A program made the position numbers and the translations under genes. Under the pieces are notes generated by a model, which searched no databases, was not told the origin of the DNA, and was given only the letters and a program-made list of their open reading frames with translations. From the NCBI GenBank assembly GCA_022575985.1, contig JAKSXM010000132.1:8494001-8558000 (forward strand): DNA of 64,000 bases. Direction: 5' to 3'. Shown here one piece after another: positions 1-11,350 of the stretch; the first letter of the stretch is position 1, and each line of letters opens with the position of its first letter. This stretch comes from Anagrus nilaparvatae (taxonomy: Eukaryota; Arthropoda; Insecta; Hymenoptera; Mymaridae).

Positions 1-2073
1 CTGATGAATCTAAAAGTGTTTTTTCAAAATTCAAGCTCTAAATTTCTTGCAACCAAGCTAAAATTGAAAATAAAAAATAAAAATTCTAACCATATTTTAT
101 AAAATTATTAATTATTACAACAAAGAACAAAAATAAATTTTTTTTACGTTCATATTTAATAAATTTAATAATTACAAAATATTTTAATAACATATAAAGT
201 TGTCAGTAAAACTTTTAAAATCCACTCAATTAAAAAGCTTCTTTCTTTTTCTTCTTCAATATAGATGTTACATCCTTAATTAATATTAGCAACAAAAAAA
301 AAAAAAAAAAAAATTGTATACTTGGAATTTCAAAAGCTAAATAGACAATAAAAGAACCCATCACGAAACAAAACAAAGAAGAAACATGTGAATTATCTCC
401 CTTACTAAATTTCAGTCTACAAAGTTTAGTATTATACCTGTATTGTCCATCAAAACCTCCCAAAAAAAAAAATATCTTCAAACTCAAAAGTAACAACTTT
501 ATAGCTTTGGACTAAGTTCCAACATTCTTTAAGAAAAAAAAAAATCATCCCCGTCAATTACTCTTATCTTTTTTTTACATTGTTTATATCGTTTTATAGA
601 TATTTTACAAAAGAAAAAAAAAACCACAATAAAATCAATAGATACCAAAGTACATCCCATAAAGACCAAAATTCACAAATCAATCCTTTTATTTCTCCAA
701 TTTACCTTCGCGTGCTTCAATCACCCTTATATAAAACCATTTAAATCGCGTGTCCCTTTAAACATGCCGCACAGAACCCTGGGTACTATGTACCTTCTCT
801 ATAAGATTTTTTTTTTCAGCAAGTATTTTTTGCACTCCTCCTTCTTTGATCACGCATAGTATGTGCGGTTTCAAAAAAAAAATTGTCGCGCCTTGGCCAT
901 TAATATATCTAAGATACGTAATTCGGGAGAATCTGAATTAAATTTTTGTGGTTCAAAAAAAAATTGCTACTGTGATTCTTATTTATATCACACTTGATTA
1001 AATTATAAAAATTCTGATAAACTTGTATATTTTTGTTAGGAAAAATACAGTAACCACAACAGTATGTGTGGTTAAATTTTTGAATATTTTTCTTACATAC
1101 TGAAACGCTTTAATATATTTAAAATTTATAAATATAAATATATAAAACAGCAAGTTTCACACTTATACGTGCAATCTTTTTAACCATAAATTTAAAAAAG
1201 AAAGATCAAAGAACTCAGATCAAATATCACCAAAAATAAAGGGCTTATTTATACCACGTGCGATATGTATTTTTTAGATGTGGCCTTTGGTCAATTCCTT
1301 TTTTGCGTATATGTTATTTCTTGTATGTATTTACATATTTTCACACTCAAAAAGCATAAAATTCTTATGTATGATATCGTATGATTAAAAAAAAAATAAA
1401 AGTGTCTCTGAAATATACATGTTTTAAAAAAATATTAAAATACAAAAATTTGGTTTAAAATATAATTTAATATATTATACACCTGTAAGAAAATTACAGT
1501 CATCGCGGTTTGCAACAATGTTTATTATATTATAAATATATAATTTATTGGTAATATATGTGCATGAAATATTTTTATGTAAATAATTAATATAATTTTA
1601 TAAAAAAAAGGAGGTTTTTGTATGAATAATAAAAGATGCGTCAATTTGAATATATCAATAGTAAAGATGAGGTAAAGGACCCCGCACAAATTTTATGAAA
1701 ATTGGCTTCCATGGCAAATTGGCTAAAAATTTAGTATAATATACCTAACGTCATAGTTAGGGAGATAGCTATGGTAAACTGCGCGTGTAATTAAGACTGC
1801 TAAATTTTCGGTCAGAGATAGCTAAGGCCAAAACATTGTCACCTTCTGTGAAAAGTTTTTTTGGCCATAGGGTCTGGAAAAAGTTATGGGTCCACAAAGT
1901 TGGCCATTTTTCACAAAAAAAACTGAAATTAAAACACCGCGGAATAGTCTAGATTTATAGATTAGGCCAAAACATTCCCAGTTTCCATTTGAAATTTTTC
2001 GGTATCTCGGGTCTAGAGGGCAATGTCGGCCCTTCAAAGTTCCGCGCTTAAAAAAATTTTTTATAATACAAAC
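1..2073. other. AT-rich intergenic region, no gene recognised
   Basis: I see only homopolymer-rich non-coding sequence. No ORF has a recognisable domain, and there is no RNA gene. A poly-A run lies near 294-312. From about 1640 the base composition becomes less extreme, and a phrase with GGCCAAAACATT occurs twice (about 1828 and 1963), suggesting old repeat remnants next to the foldback that follows. Confidence 0.6.
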
Positions 2074-3464
2074 ATACTATCGATCAAAAAAAGATGTGGA
2101 CCTCTCGTATTTTTAAAATATTTTCCAGAAAAATGGTCCCAGAATGTTCGGATACAAAAAAATCTGTTGACAAATTATCTATCGATTTCTGTAAAAAATT
2201 TTATGAATGTAACTTTATTAGGAGGGGAGGGACAGCAATAATTGCACAAAAAAAGTAAGAAAAAAAAAATTTTATTTTTTAGGTCGTTTTTAAACGTTTA
2301 ATTAGAGCATTAAAAATTATTTTAAATTAACTAAATTTTAACTGCAGGTTCTTTAACCCTTTAACTTCAGGAGAGCGTTGGAATTTAAAAAAAATATTAA
2401 CAAATAAATTGTTTATAACAATTTAAGCTAAAATCGCTTCTGCTTATCGTAGAAACGTAATTCTTTTTTTAAATGACAGGTAATCATGCCTGGATTACAG
2501 TTTTAGAATTTGGTCAACGTTAGAATATTGGTTTGATAACAGTATCCAAAAAACGAGTGAATTTTTATGAATAGAATGCTAATAAATAAGCCCCATTGTT
2601 CATTAATAACCTGATGAATAAAAAAGTTTATGACCTAAACACCTGCCAATATCTTTATATTTTTTAAAGAAACAAGGTAAGCGAAGGTATTATTGAATAC
2701 ATATTACGATCAAGACAAACTCATTTTTAATATAAATTAAGACCTTAATTAGACAAGAAAACTCTGAAAAGGGCATACATGCCTTAAATCTTGCTTAAAA
2801 AGAAGTTTTCCCTCGGTTTTTCCTGACGATGTTGCAGGTTCCATATCTGTTACGCATACCCTAATTCTTAAAAAAACTCAAGGATATCTCCGGGTGCTTA
2901 GATCATAAATTTTTATATTCTTTAAGTTATTAATGAACAATGGGGCTTATTTATTAGCATTCTATTCATAAAAATTCACTCGTTTTTTGGATACTGTTAT
3001 CAAACCAATATTCTGACGTTGACCAAATTCTAAAATTGTAATCCAGGCAGGATTACCTGTCATTTAAAAAAAAGAACTACGTTTCTACGATAAACAGAAG
3101 CGATTTTAGCTTAAATTGTTATAAACAATTTATTTGTTAATATTTTTTGAAAATTCCAACGCTCCCCTGAAGTTAAAGGGTTAAAGAACCTGCAGTTAAA
3201 ATTTGGTTAATTTAAAATAATTTTTAATGCACCAATTAAACGTTTAAAAAAGTCATAAAAAATAAAAATTTATTTTTCTTACTTTTTTGATGCATTTATT
3301 GCTGTCTCTCCCCTCCTAATAAAATTACAATCATAAAATTTTTTACAGAGATCGAAGGATAATTTGTCAACAGATTTTTTTTCACCCGAAGATTCTGGGA
3401 CCATTTTTCTGGAAAATATTTCAAAAATACGAGAGGTCCACATCTTTTTTTGATCGATAGTATA
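2074..3464. mobile_element. Long foldback element, arms ~538 bp
   Basis: The left arm (2074-2610) and right arm (2926-3464) are near-perfect inverted copies around a 315-bp unpaired centre. The outer ends read ATACTATCGATC and GATCGATAGTAT. The small ORFs inside the arms are not conserved between arms and carry no domain. As RNA this would fold into a hairpin of about 540 bp. I infer a non-autonomous DNA element or an inverted duplication; no transposase is present and I could not define a clear target-site duplication. Confidence 0.85.
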
Positions 3465-3530
3465 AAGGGATCAAATTGTATTTATATTCAGATTCTCTTT
3501 ATTTCTAGGTATAGATATTATGGATGAAAA

Positions 3531-3839
3531 ATATTTATTTACCGCTAACTTGAGAAAACTTCTAAATTTGTCCATAAAAATGTCAAAAAGTAGTTTTTTT
3601 TTCAATTTATAGGTTTTCTATTAGTGTTAGAGAAAAATTTCACAGGACCAAAAAAATTCCCCAGAAAATTTCCAAATCAAATACGCATTTTGAAAACAAA
3701 ATTTATAGTTATTTTCACCAACGTCAAATTTTTCTTTAATAGAAAACCTATAAATTGAAAAAAAAACTACTTTTTGATATTTTTATGGCCAAATTTAGAA
3801 GTTTTCTCAAGTTAGCGGTAAATAAATATTTTTCATCCA
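3531..3839. mobile_element. Short foldback element, arms ~110 bp
   Basis: The left arm begins TGGATGAAAAATATTTATTT at 3531 and runs to about 3640. The right arm (about 3726-3839) is its inverted copy, ending TTTTTCATCCA. The unpaired centre is about 85 bp. It lies only 66 bp after the larger foldback. There is no coding content. Confidence 0.8.
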
Positions 3840-4150
3840 ATTTCGCTAATCACGAATTTGGGAATCATTTCGTAAAGAAGTTGGTGCTCAAAAACTACCC
3901 TCAACCACTACCCCCCTTTCTTTGAGTACTATTTTTTGTGAATATTGCAATAATACCACTAAAAAGGGTCATATTGTTAATTTAGGGATGTTGCACTCTC
4001 AACTTAAAAATTTTTGATCAGCGACCAAAAAAACCTACAGTTAAGAAAATCTCCAGGTGGTGGCCAATGTCAACCCTCTTTCCCGCAATATTTATGTGAG
4101 TATGTAATTCCTTGACCGAGGAACCCTTGATTTAAAAACTTTTGGACTTC
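3840..4150. repeat. Remnant of the 'GATCAGCGACC' repeat family
   Basis: This stretch carries the phrase GATCAGCGACCAAAAAAACC at about 4016, preceded by a CACGAATTTGGGAA phrase near 3850. The same two phrases recur near 24540-24870 and 48950-49520, so this is probably a diverged member of a dispersed family. No coding potential is seen. Confidence 0.5.
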
Positions 4151-5006
4151 CGAAAATTTTTCTGGCACTAAGAAAAATTTTTTTTTGTGAAAATTGTTTA
4201 TATTACTTGGTTAGTAACAACGAATATATTTTTTTGTAAATATGTATATTACATCCATTGGTTGGTAGCACCATTTTTTTATAAAAAAAATCACTGGGAA
4301 CTGTCATTTGTTAATTTAGATGAGGACATCCAGTAATCGTCTAATTATTATCAATGAATATTTGTTATTACTATGAGCATCATAAAATTTTTATTTCATT
4401 CTTCATAATCCTTTTTCTTTTCATAAAAAATAAAAGATTAGCAATCATAAATTATAATAAAGCTTATTACAAATCTTAATCTCAAAATAATTTTAAGCTC
4501 ATTATAATTATTTTTTTTGTGGAAAAAATAAAAAATTATTAAATCTTTTGTATTTAAATAATGCATGTAAATCAAATGGCGTCAATATTTTTTTAATGTT
4601 TTGTTAGTATTGTCTGTGAAATATACACTAAAAATTTTGTGAATTATGAGAAAATACTAGACAGTACTTGTCGTGGAAAAATACAAAGATATACAGATTT
4701 ATTTTTTACATATTATACCGACACAGTAGTAATGAAACTTTTTATCTTATTTTAGATAAAAATCAACAAATTTATGAGAAAATTTTCTGTTATAGACAAA
4801 GTTGCCGTAATATAGCCAAAATAATTGTTTTTATTATATAACAGAAAATTTTATTTTTAAACGACCAAGATGTTAAGAATTAAGATACAATACTATAAAA
4901 ATGGCGAATTAAATTTATAATTAACACATTCGCTGCGGCAGGAAATTTCCTTCCATTTAAAATACATGTGTCCAGATAATTACGGCAACCGGAATTTTTT
5001 TTCAGT
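4151..5006. other. AT-rich non-coding stretch
   Basis: I recognise no gene, RNA or clear repeat. The right edge ends with TTTTTTTTCAGTGTA (4995-5009), which looks like the CAGTG-TA terminus of a TA-flanked MITE, but I could not identify a convincing matching left end. Confidence 0.5.
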
Positions 5007-6030
5007 GTACGGTTCTCAAAATTTTTCTACCGTATATACGGTTTTCATAACACGGTTTCCGTATTTTAGACAACCGTATTTTAGACAACCGTATATACGG
5101 GTCAAAACTTTAATCAACCATACAAACGGATGAGTCGTATACGGGACCGTATATCATTTACTCGTATATACGGTTAATTTAAATACGGGAACCATATAAT
5201 ATTAGCCATATATACAGTTTTCACTTTATTGGAGCCGTATTTTAGATACCCGTATATACGGGTCAAATCTTTAATCACCCGATTTAATAAAGAAAAGTAT
5301 TTATACATTAATAACACGGACAAGAATGAAAACGGAACCGTTTATCATTCACCCGTATATACAGATTAGAGGTGTATGGGTCCAGTATGATCCTATCCGT
5401 ATATACGGTTAACAATCTATGGATCCCGTACTTCGGGCATTCGTATAAATGGGTGAAAAAAGTTGAGACCCGTATATACGGGTGGCTGACATACGGTTCC
5501 ACATTTCAGTCATCTATATATACGGATAAATGATATACGGATCCGTATAGAATTGATCCGTATATACGGGTCTCAACTTTTTTTAGCCGTTTGTACTGCC
5601 TAAAATACGGGTTCCGTATATTTTTACCCATATATGCGGAAAACTATGTATGGACCCGTATTCACTTAACCTGTACATACAGATACGGGTTTGCATAATT
5701 TTTTCCGTATATATACAGCTATGAAAAATACGGACCGTATTTTTCTGTTCCCATACACGGAGAAAAATAACTGTTAAATATAACCAAAATTACTGGTTAT
5801 GTTTACATCATAATGTTTTGTTATTTTCTGTTTAAATATTTTGTAAATATAACCATGTTTATAGTTAGAATTACAATATTCTGACTTCATATTTGTAAAA
5901 TTTACAAATTTTTTTTGTTATTAAAACTAACCCCGTTTTACTAAAATTAACCTTGCAAAATTTACAAAATATTTTTCTCCGTGTATATACGGCGTACGGT
6001 TAATGCGCGTAAAAATCATCCGTATTTCCC
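5007..6030. repeat. Cluster of CCGTATATACGG palindromes
   Basis: The 12-bp palindrome CCGTATATACGG, or a one- or two-base variant, occurs about a dozen times within roughly 1 kb (near 5029, 5089, 5163, 5251, 5353, 5396, 5468, 5519, 5555, 5705 and 5984). Spacing is irregular, and recurring linkers such as GGGTCAAA...TTTAATCACC sit between them. Some segments are mutually inverted, for example around 5460-5480 and 5555-5580. A separate MITE (5756-5983) interrupts the cluster. No ORF here is credible. Confidence 0.75.
5756..5983. mobile_element. TA-flanked MITE, CACGGAGAAAAATA termini
   Basis: The 228-bp element starts CACGGAGAAAAATA and ends TATTTTTCTCCGTG, with TA on both sides (5754-5755 and 5984-5985). 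It interrupts the CCGTATATACGG cluster. Internal phrases such as AAATATAACCA and ACTAAAATTAACC are shared with the MITE at 61985-62221, so the two probably belong to one broad Tc1/mariner-type non-autonomous family. It has no ORF. Confidence 0.85.
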
Positions 6031-6346
6031 AATCCTGATTTAAATATTCAGAAAATTTAATTACAATATGATAAACAATCGACAAAATAAAAATTTATAT
6101 AAATAAACGCTATCTAATAAAAAAAATTAGCAATCATTCAGTTAATACTGTCTATAATATAGCATAATAAATTTTATTTTTAACGATTTTCAGAGAAGAA
6201 ATTCAAGCAATATATAATTTTACATTTATAATTATGAACAGTTTGTTATTGCTTGAGAAACCGTAGTGGCAATAATTTGACAGCGTTTTTTTATGATTGA
6301 AAATAAGCAATAAACCTATTTGCATTCTGATTTTATAAGAGCTATA

Positions 6347-6565
6347 CATTGAAAAAATTATCTCGTTAAACGATTGCAAATGACTTGAAATGTAAAGAAA
6401 ATTAAAAAATAATATTTTTCCCTCTTACTTGGAATATCCTTGTACCTGAAGAATAAAACTTGAAAAATTTTTTTAAAAAAGAAAAGAAAAAAAATGTTCT
6501 TTACGATTCAAGTCGTGAGAAGAAGAAACATATTCCGCTATCCAAAAGCGAGATTTTTTTCAGTG
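6347..6565. mobile_element. TA-flanked MITE, CAYTGAAAAAA termini
   Basis: The left end reads CATTGAAAAAATTATCTCG and the right end CGAGATTTTTTTCAGTG, forming imperfect terminal inverted repeats of about 19 bp. TA dinucleotides flank both sides (6345-6346 and 6566-6567). At 219 bp with no coding capacity, it fits a Tc1/mariner-like MITE. Confidence 0.75.
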
Positions 6566-6607
6566 TACCTATAATATTACTAACATTTTTGTTTTCTTTC
6601 TTTTTTA

Positions 6608-8363
6608 GTAACTTCTGAGCCAGTTTGTACAAATATGAAACCTAAATTTTTCTATTTACTAAGTTTTTAGTTCCTAAACCCGAAAATGAGCCTAATAGTA
6701 AAAAAAACATTATTTACCGACAAATTTGGAAGCTTTTTATGACATATTATTTTGCAAAACTTTGATAATTGTCCTCCAAATGACAAAAAGACGCCAGATA
6801 CGAATTTTTAAATTGACACTTTAAATATTAAATCCTATATCATTTATGGGCATATATTGTTCTATTTTTTGCATTTCCTTCTGGTTTTATAAAATTATTA
6901 TCAGATTTTCATAAAATTGACTGAATGAAGTACTTGATTGTGAATTTCATGATAATTTTCCTGAGAATCAGTTCATAAATGAAAATTAAATAATTATTTT
7001 ATTGAATATACCATTTTATGAAAAACCCATAAAACATGGACCAATGCATACCAATAAATTGCGGAAACCGAAGCATGACTACAGAAATTAGAATTTTACC
7101 GTCAGTGCACAACCGAAATTCCGTTTGAAGCTAATGAATTTTTCCTAGTCTTTTTATTATAAATTATAATTGATGCCAGATTATTTAATTCAAATAATTA
7201 ATCTAATCATCAAATGTTAAAATAAGTTTGGTCTAATTTACTTTTTTTATGCATATAATTTAAGAGGAAAATTGTTAACTATAAATTATTAACTATTACT
7301 TATTTCTAAGAAGTTAATGGATGCAGAACCTATTGTACAATTAATTCTAGCAATTACCCCAGGAAAAAAAATTCTATATATTGCAAATAATTTAAAAGGA
7401 GCATAATTCAAATGTCAATATATTCTACTATGATAAAATTACAAAATCAATCTATATTCTACAAGATTCAAGTATCAATTTAATTTTAAAATACGAGACA
7501 GTAATAAATACCTAAATAATTAATACAATAACAGCCTTATCTTAAAAATTTTTTTTATTTATTTTCATTTACATTTTTAAGTAAATAATATACTTAAGTA
7601 CTTGGGTATTAGTATTTAAAAAATTTTAAATCAATTTTAAATTTACAAAAAAATAAACCCCAGGAGTACTTATTTTTAATCCGCTTTTCGCACCGCCTAC
7701 TTTGTGTCTATGGAGGAGACGATATCTTTGTCTTTAATCCTATGATTATGTTTAATGGAATATTTTTCATAATTTATACTTGTTAAAACTAGACATAAAT
7801 ACATCTTCAAAAGTGCATTTAAATATCTGTTTCTGCTCTTCTAGTTTAGTTGTATAATTGAACATCAATCAGTGCGGTTGTACGATATTGAATGCTCTCT
7901 TTGTAATAACAGGCTCTCTGATATTTAATTTAAAATTTTTTTTTAAATTATCATTTGATAATAATAATACTAATTAATTATGATAATAATAGTAATTAGT
8001 TTGATAATATTAATACTAATTAAATAAGTGAAAATAATATTTCCAATAAATTATTAAATACTTCACTGTTTAATTTATTTTGACAATATAAGTGTCAGTG
8101 GCGAAACTCAACAGGACTGTTAATTAAAAAAATATTTGTAAGTATCAATAATTTTTATTAAAATTTTTACTATAATTAACTTTTACAAGTAAAGAGTAAA
8201 AAATTTGTCTCCAAAATACATTAATTTTAGTTAACTTATAGGTTATGTTTAATATATTGCTTAGTAGAACAACTGTTTAATGAATTTTTTAATAATTAAT
8301 AATTAAAAATAAGCTATTAGACTTACCAAAATTTATCTAAATTTTTTTTAAATAATAAATAAT
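6608..8363 (+). repeat. Segmental duplication, copy 1 (F-box leader region)
   Basis: This stretch aligns with 61612-63587 in the same orientation through most of its length. Shared landmarks include ACAAATATGAAACCTAAATT, a block with CCCCAGGAGTACTTATTTTT, GGAGGAGACGATATCTTTGT and the leader sequence ending at a GTAAGT donor. It holds the putative promoter and first non-coding exon of the downstream F-box gene. The copies differ by small indels, and copy 2 carries an extra MITE. Beyond about 8363 the two copies diverge. Confidence 0.85.
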
Positions 8364-8541
8364 ATTTGAAGTAAATATAAATAAAAATAATAACACGTGT
8401 ATTTATACGTAACCATAGTAACAAGTAAAAAAGGCGCCAATTGACTATCCGCGATTAAAGAATATTTTAAAATTAAAACATAAAATATAATTAAAATTTA
8501 AAAAATTAAATAATTAAATAAATAATTATTTTATTTTTCAG
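7869..8541 (+). promoter_or_regulatory. Putative 5' leader exon and intron of F-box gene 1
   Basis: A leader exon is proposed to end at 8137 (donor GTAAGT at 8138). It joins an exon starting at 8542, after a strong acceptor TTATTTTTCAG, giving a 404-nt intron entirely in the 5' untranslated region. A TCAGT initiator-like motif at 7869-7873 could mark transcription start. The donor is preserved in the duplicate copy at 63335, which supports it being functional. Exon extent and start site are inferences; no TATA box is obvious. Confidence 0.5.
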
Positions 8542-8570
8542 ATCCAAAAAAAATTGATAAATATTACAAC

Positions 8571-9518
8571 ATGGCAGAAAATAGATTACAAGACCTTAAC
8601 AGTGATTGCTTAATCAATATTTTCAAATATTTATCTGCAAACGACAAATTAAAAATGGAGGAAGTGTGTGAAAAATGGAAAGAAGCAAGTAAATTATCTT
8701 GGGTTCAACAAAGAAATTTTAATTTTGTGTATAACCGCGACTGTATTAAAATTTACTTTATAGAGTTAACAAAGCAGTTAATATTCGAAGTTAATTATTT
8801 TGAAAAATTCTTTAGTAGATGTGGCAAATATTTAGTTGAATTAAATTTAATAGTTGAAGGTGTTTACATTCACAAAAAAACAATAATTAAAATTTCAAAT
8901 TCGTGTTCAAATTTAGAAAAATTGGCATTAACAAAGTGTCTAAAGAACAATTGTGAGTCCGAGTTATCAACGTTATTCAAAAATAATGATAAATTAAATT
9001 CAATTAATTTGTATCACAGCGTAACAGGTGACTGTTTACTTAATTTAAAAAATATTAAATCAATCAAGTTACACAATTGTCAATTACTAAAATCTAAAAA
9101 CTTAATTTACTTAAAAAATAAATACAATCTAAACTTAACAGTTAAATATAATCTCAAAACTCGAAATTTCAACATAACCTCCAAAAAAACAGATTTAATA
9201 AGTTTGAAACTAGTAAATGTTGAGTTAAATTTATTAAAATATTTAGTTAATTCGATAAAAATATTAATTTGTTCATTTTCATGGATAACAAATGTAAAAT
9301 TGTTCAATATCGTTAAAAATAATATTAAATCTTTAGATGTTTTAGATTTTTCACAGTGTAAAAATATAAATGATTATTTCATCGATTGTGTGAATAATAA
9401 ATTAGTTATTAATAATAAAATTTTAAGAATTTATATTAAAAATTCAGGTATTCATGTTAGGAATGTTGTGAATTTACAAAATAACGTACAAATATATGAT
9501 ACTTTTTATAGGAAATAA
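8571..9518 (+). CDS. F-box/LRR protein (315 aa)
   Basis: The product is a probable SCF ubiquitin-ligase substrate adaptor. An N-terminal F-box spans about residues 5-47, with the signature DCLINIFKYLSANDKL, a hydrophobic VCEKW segment and a closing tryptophan. It is followed by degenerate leucine-rich repeats (LVELNLIV, NLEKLALTKC, LNSINLYHS, SIKLHNCQL, LISLKLVNVEL) to the C-terminus. The start is the first ATG after the 3' splice site, 29 bp into the exon, and the coding part is intronless. The 50834-52246 gene is a paralogue sharing NSDCLINIF. An AATAAA signal lies at about 9701. F-box proteins bind Skp1 through the F-box; the substrate here is unknown. F-box/LRR-derived proteins are expanded in some parasitoid wasps and some occur in venom, but no signal peptide is visible, so an intracellular role is likelier. 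Confidence 0.85.
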   Translation: MAENRLQDLNSDCLINIFKYLSANDKLKMEEVCEKWKEASKLSWVQQRNFNFVYNRDCIKIYFIELTKQLIFEVNYFEKFFSRCGKYLVELNLIVEGVYIHKKTIIKISNSCSNLEKLALTKCLKNNCESELSTLFKNNDKLNSINLYHSVTGDCLLNLKNIKSIKLHNCQLLKSKNLIYLKNKYNLNLTVKYNLKTRNFNITSKKTDLISLKLVNVELNLLKYLVNSIKILICSFSWITNVKLFNIVKNNIKSLDVLDFSQCKNINDYFIDCVNNKLVINNKILRIYIKNSGIHVRNVVNLQNNVQIYDTFYRK

Positions 9519-10619
9519 GTTTTAATTAATTAATAATTTTTTTTATTGTACATATAAAGCGAATTAATTTTTTTAGTTTTGATTTTTTGTAATTTTGTAA
9601 TTTTGTATGCTGAGTGTGATTTGTACATAATATGAATGATTTTTATTTGGAACTTTTTTGTGTGGAGTGATCAATATAGCATGCTTTAATTGTATATTGT
9701 AATAAATTAATTAATTTTTCAATTTTATGATTTAATAAAATAGATTTTTAATATTTAATTAAATTATTTCATTTTATTTCAAAATTATACCTTATTTGAA
9801 TTGCAGGTTTTTTTTTAATTTATTGGAATAAAATTAAAAAAAAATCAATTTTCGGAGACATTTGAAAAGCACCAAAAGTTTTAAAAATATAATTTTTTTA
9901 CAAGATAAAATTTATATATTTTTTACTAAATTACATTTATCTTTAAGTTTTAGCCACTGTTATAATTTTAAATGAAATTTTGTGTAACACACCTGCTTTT
10001 ATTATTTCTTCTTTGGCATACAACCACCTTGCTGTTTTTTTTCCTTTTTTTTTATAATACTATACTTTATTTCATTTTACATGATAATAATATAAAATAT
10101 TATTCTTTATATTGTTCAATGAAAAATTAAATAAAAAATAGGTATTACAGGTTTCATTTTAAAAATTATAATTAAAGGTATAGTATAATAAATTTTTAAA
10201 ATAATGTAAAACGCAATAAATTTGGTCAGTTTTTATAAAAATTTTTATATTTTATTGGGTGTATTCAAGTGTTAATTGATTTTTTTGAATTTAAAATATA
10301 TAAGAAAATTTAATTTGCATATTCAAAATTTAACTACTTTATTTTGTCAAGCAATTATAATGTAGCAAATATTATTGGTTTTATAAAGATTTGAAAAATT
10401 TACCGTCTTTATTTTTTATAAAATTAATAAATTTTCTGTACCCAATAAAATTAATTTTTCTCGCCATTGATGAAGAAGAATCTTTTTCGATCTTTTTCCG
10501 TTCAAAAAAGAATTCCCCAAATCACAGTTTACCGTAATTTTTTACCTGCTATTAGGGCCACTCTTTATTTTACGTTTACACAGGCTGTTTAAGAAATTAA
10601 AGTTTTCAGTTAAAATAGT
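9519..10619. other. 3' UTR of F-box gene 1 and AT-rich spacer
   Basis: The first roughly 200 bases probably form the 3' untranslated region, with AATAAA at about 9701-9706. The remainder is AT-rich, with no ORF, RNA or clear repeat that I can support. Confidence 0.5.
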
Positions 10620-10743
10620 AATAGGTTGATTGCACCAATTAATGACCACCCCCCAATTAATGTCCAATACCATGTTATTCTTATGGAAGACGAGTGGTCA
10701 TTAATTGGGAATACTTTGGTCACAAATTGATGCAATTACCCTA
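10620..10743. mobile_element. Small MITE-like inverted repeat
   Basis: The left end TAGGTTGATTGCACCAATTA and the right end, reading AAATTGATGCAATTACCCTA, are imperfect inverted repeats. A second internal inverted pair (AATTAATGACCACC and GTGGTCATTAATTGGG) makes the element of about 123 bp almost wholly palindromic. It is non-coding. Confidence 0.7.
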
Positions 10744-11070
10744 TATTTAAAAAATTTTAGAATTCTTTATTAACAAATATCACTTTTAAATAATTTAAAA
10801 TAAGAAACAATTAAAAAATTCGATTAAAATTAAAGAAATTTAAGCCCTCCGAAATGCCCCACATCCCTTTATAATAAATTTCTTGATACGTGCCTGCAAT
10901 GTTTATTTTATTTGATGATAAAACACCAAATAATAGTTATTTTTTTTAATCAAAAGCCTTCATTGTAGATTTTGGTATTGTAAAATTTATTTGGGTAGTT
11001 TTACTAGGAGTGGTTACCGTTGTACGCACGTAGAAGTTACTATAGTAGCCTAAAAAAATTTTTTTAAACA

Positions 11071-11228
11071 TTAAATATTTGTGTTAAATTTTTCTGGTAT
11101 GAAAAAATAATTAAATACAGTAGCTGAAGATAGGGTTGCTTCCGGAGATGCTGGAGAAACAATGTATAAACTCATTGTTTCTGCTGTTGGTAGTGGATTA
11201 GGTGTAGTTGATAATGTTGATTCTGTTC
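11071..11228 (-). CDS. Possible extra 3' exon of the SLC35B1-like locus
   Basis: Downstream of exon 3 on the minus strand, a strong acceptor (TATATTCTACAG) precedes an open stretch rich in Ser, Thr and Pro that ends at a TAA at 11071. A donor GTAAAT at 11391, inside the exon-3 C-terminus, would join it in phase (Gly codon across the junction) and replace the KSKKFIFLF tail. The less AT-rich composition suggests coding. The plus strand is also open here but has a weak acceptor. Family members normally end soon after this point with a short KK-type tail, so this is tentative. Confidence 0.25.
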
Positions 11229-11350
11229 CTGTAGAATATAAAAAAATATTTTTTTATTGAAAATTTCTAATCTATACATTTTTAAATCTATAATTTTTTT
11301 AATCATGAATTGTTTCAAATGAGGTATAAAAATGTAAAGCCTTAAATTTT

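Noticed and set aside
1822..2241. Two short ORFs on opposite strands
   Set aside because: They overlap the foldback border, are not conserved in the other arm and have no domain.
4622..5007. A MITE bounded by CACTAAAAATTTTG and the CAGTG-TA end at 5003-5009
   Set aside because: The two ends match too poorly beyond the first bases; the right end is MITE-like but its partner is uncertain.
5308..5502. 64-codon minus-strand ORF
   Set aside because: It lies inside the CCGTATATACGG palindrome cluster, and its periodic sequence follows from the repeats.
11119..11262. Plus-strand open exon (with GETMYKLIVSAVGSGLG)
   Set aside because: Its acceptor AATTAAATACAG has no pyrimidine tract and no partner exon is found; the minus strand has a stronger acceptor in phase with the SLC35B1-like exon, so I list that instead at low confidence.
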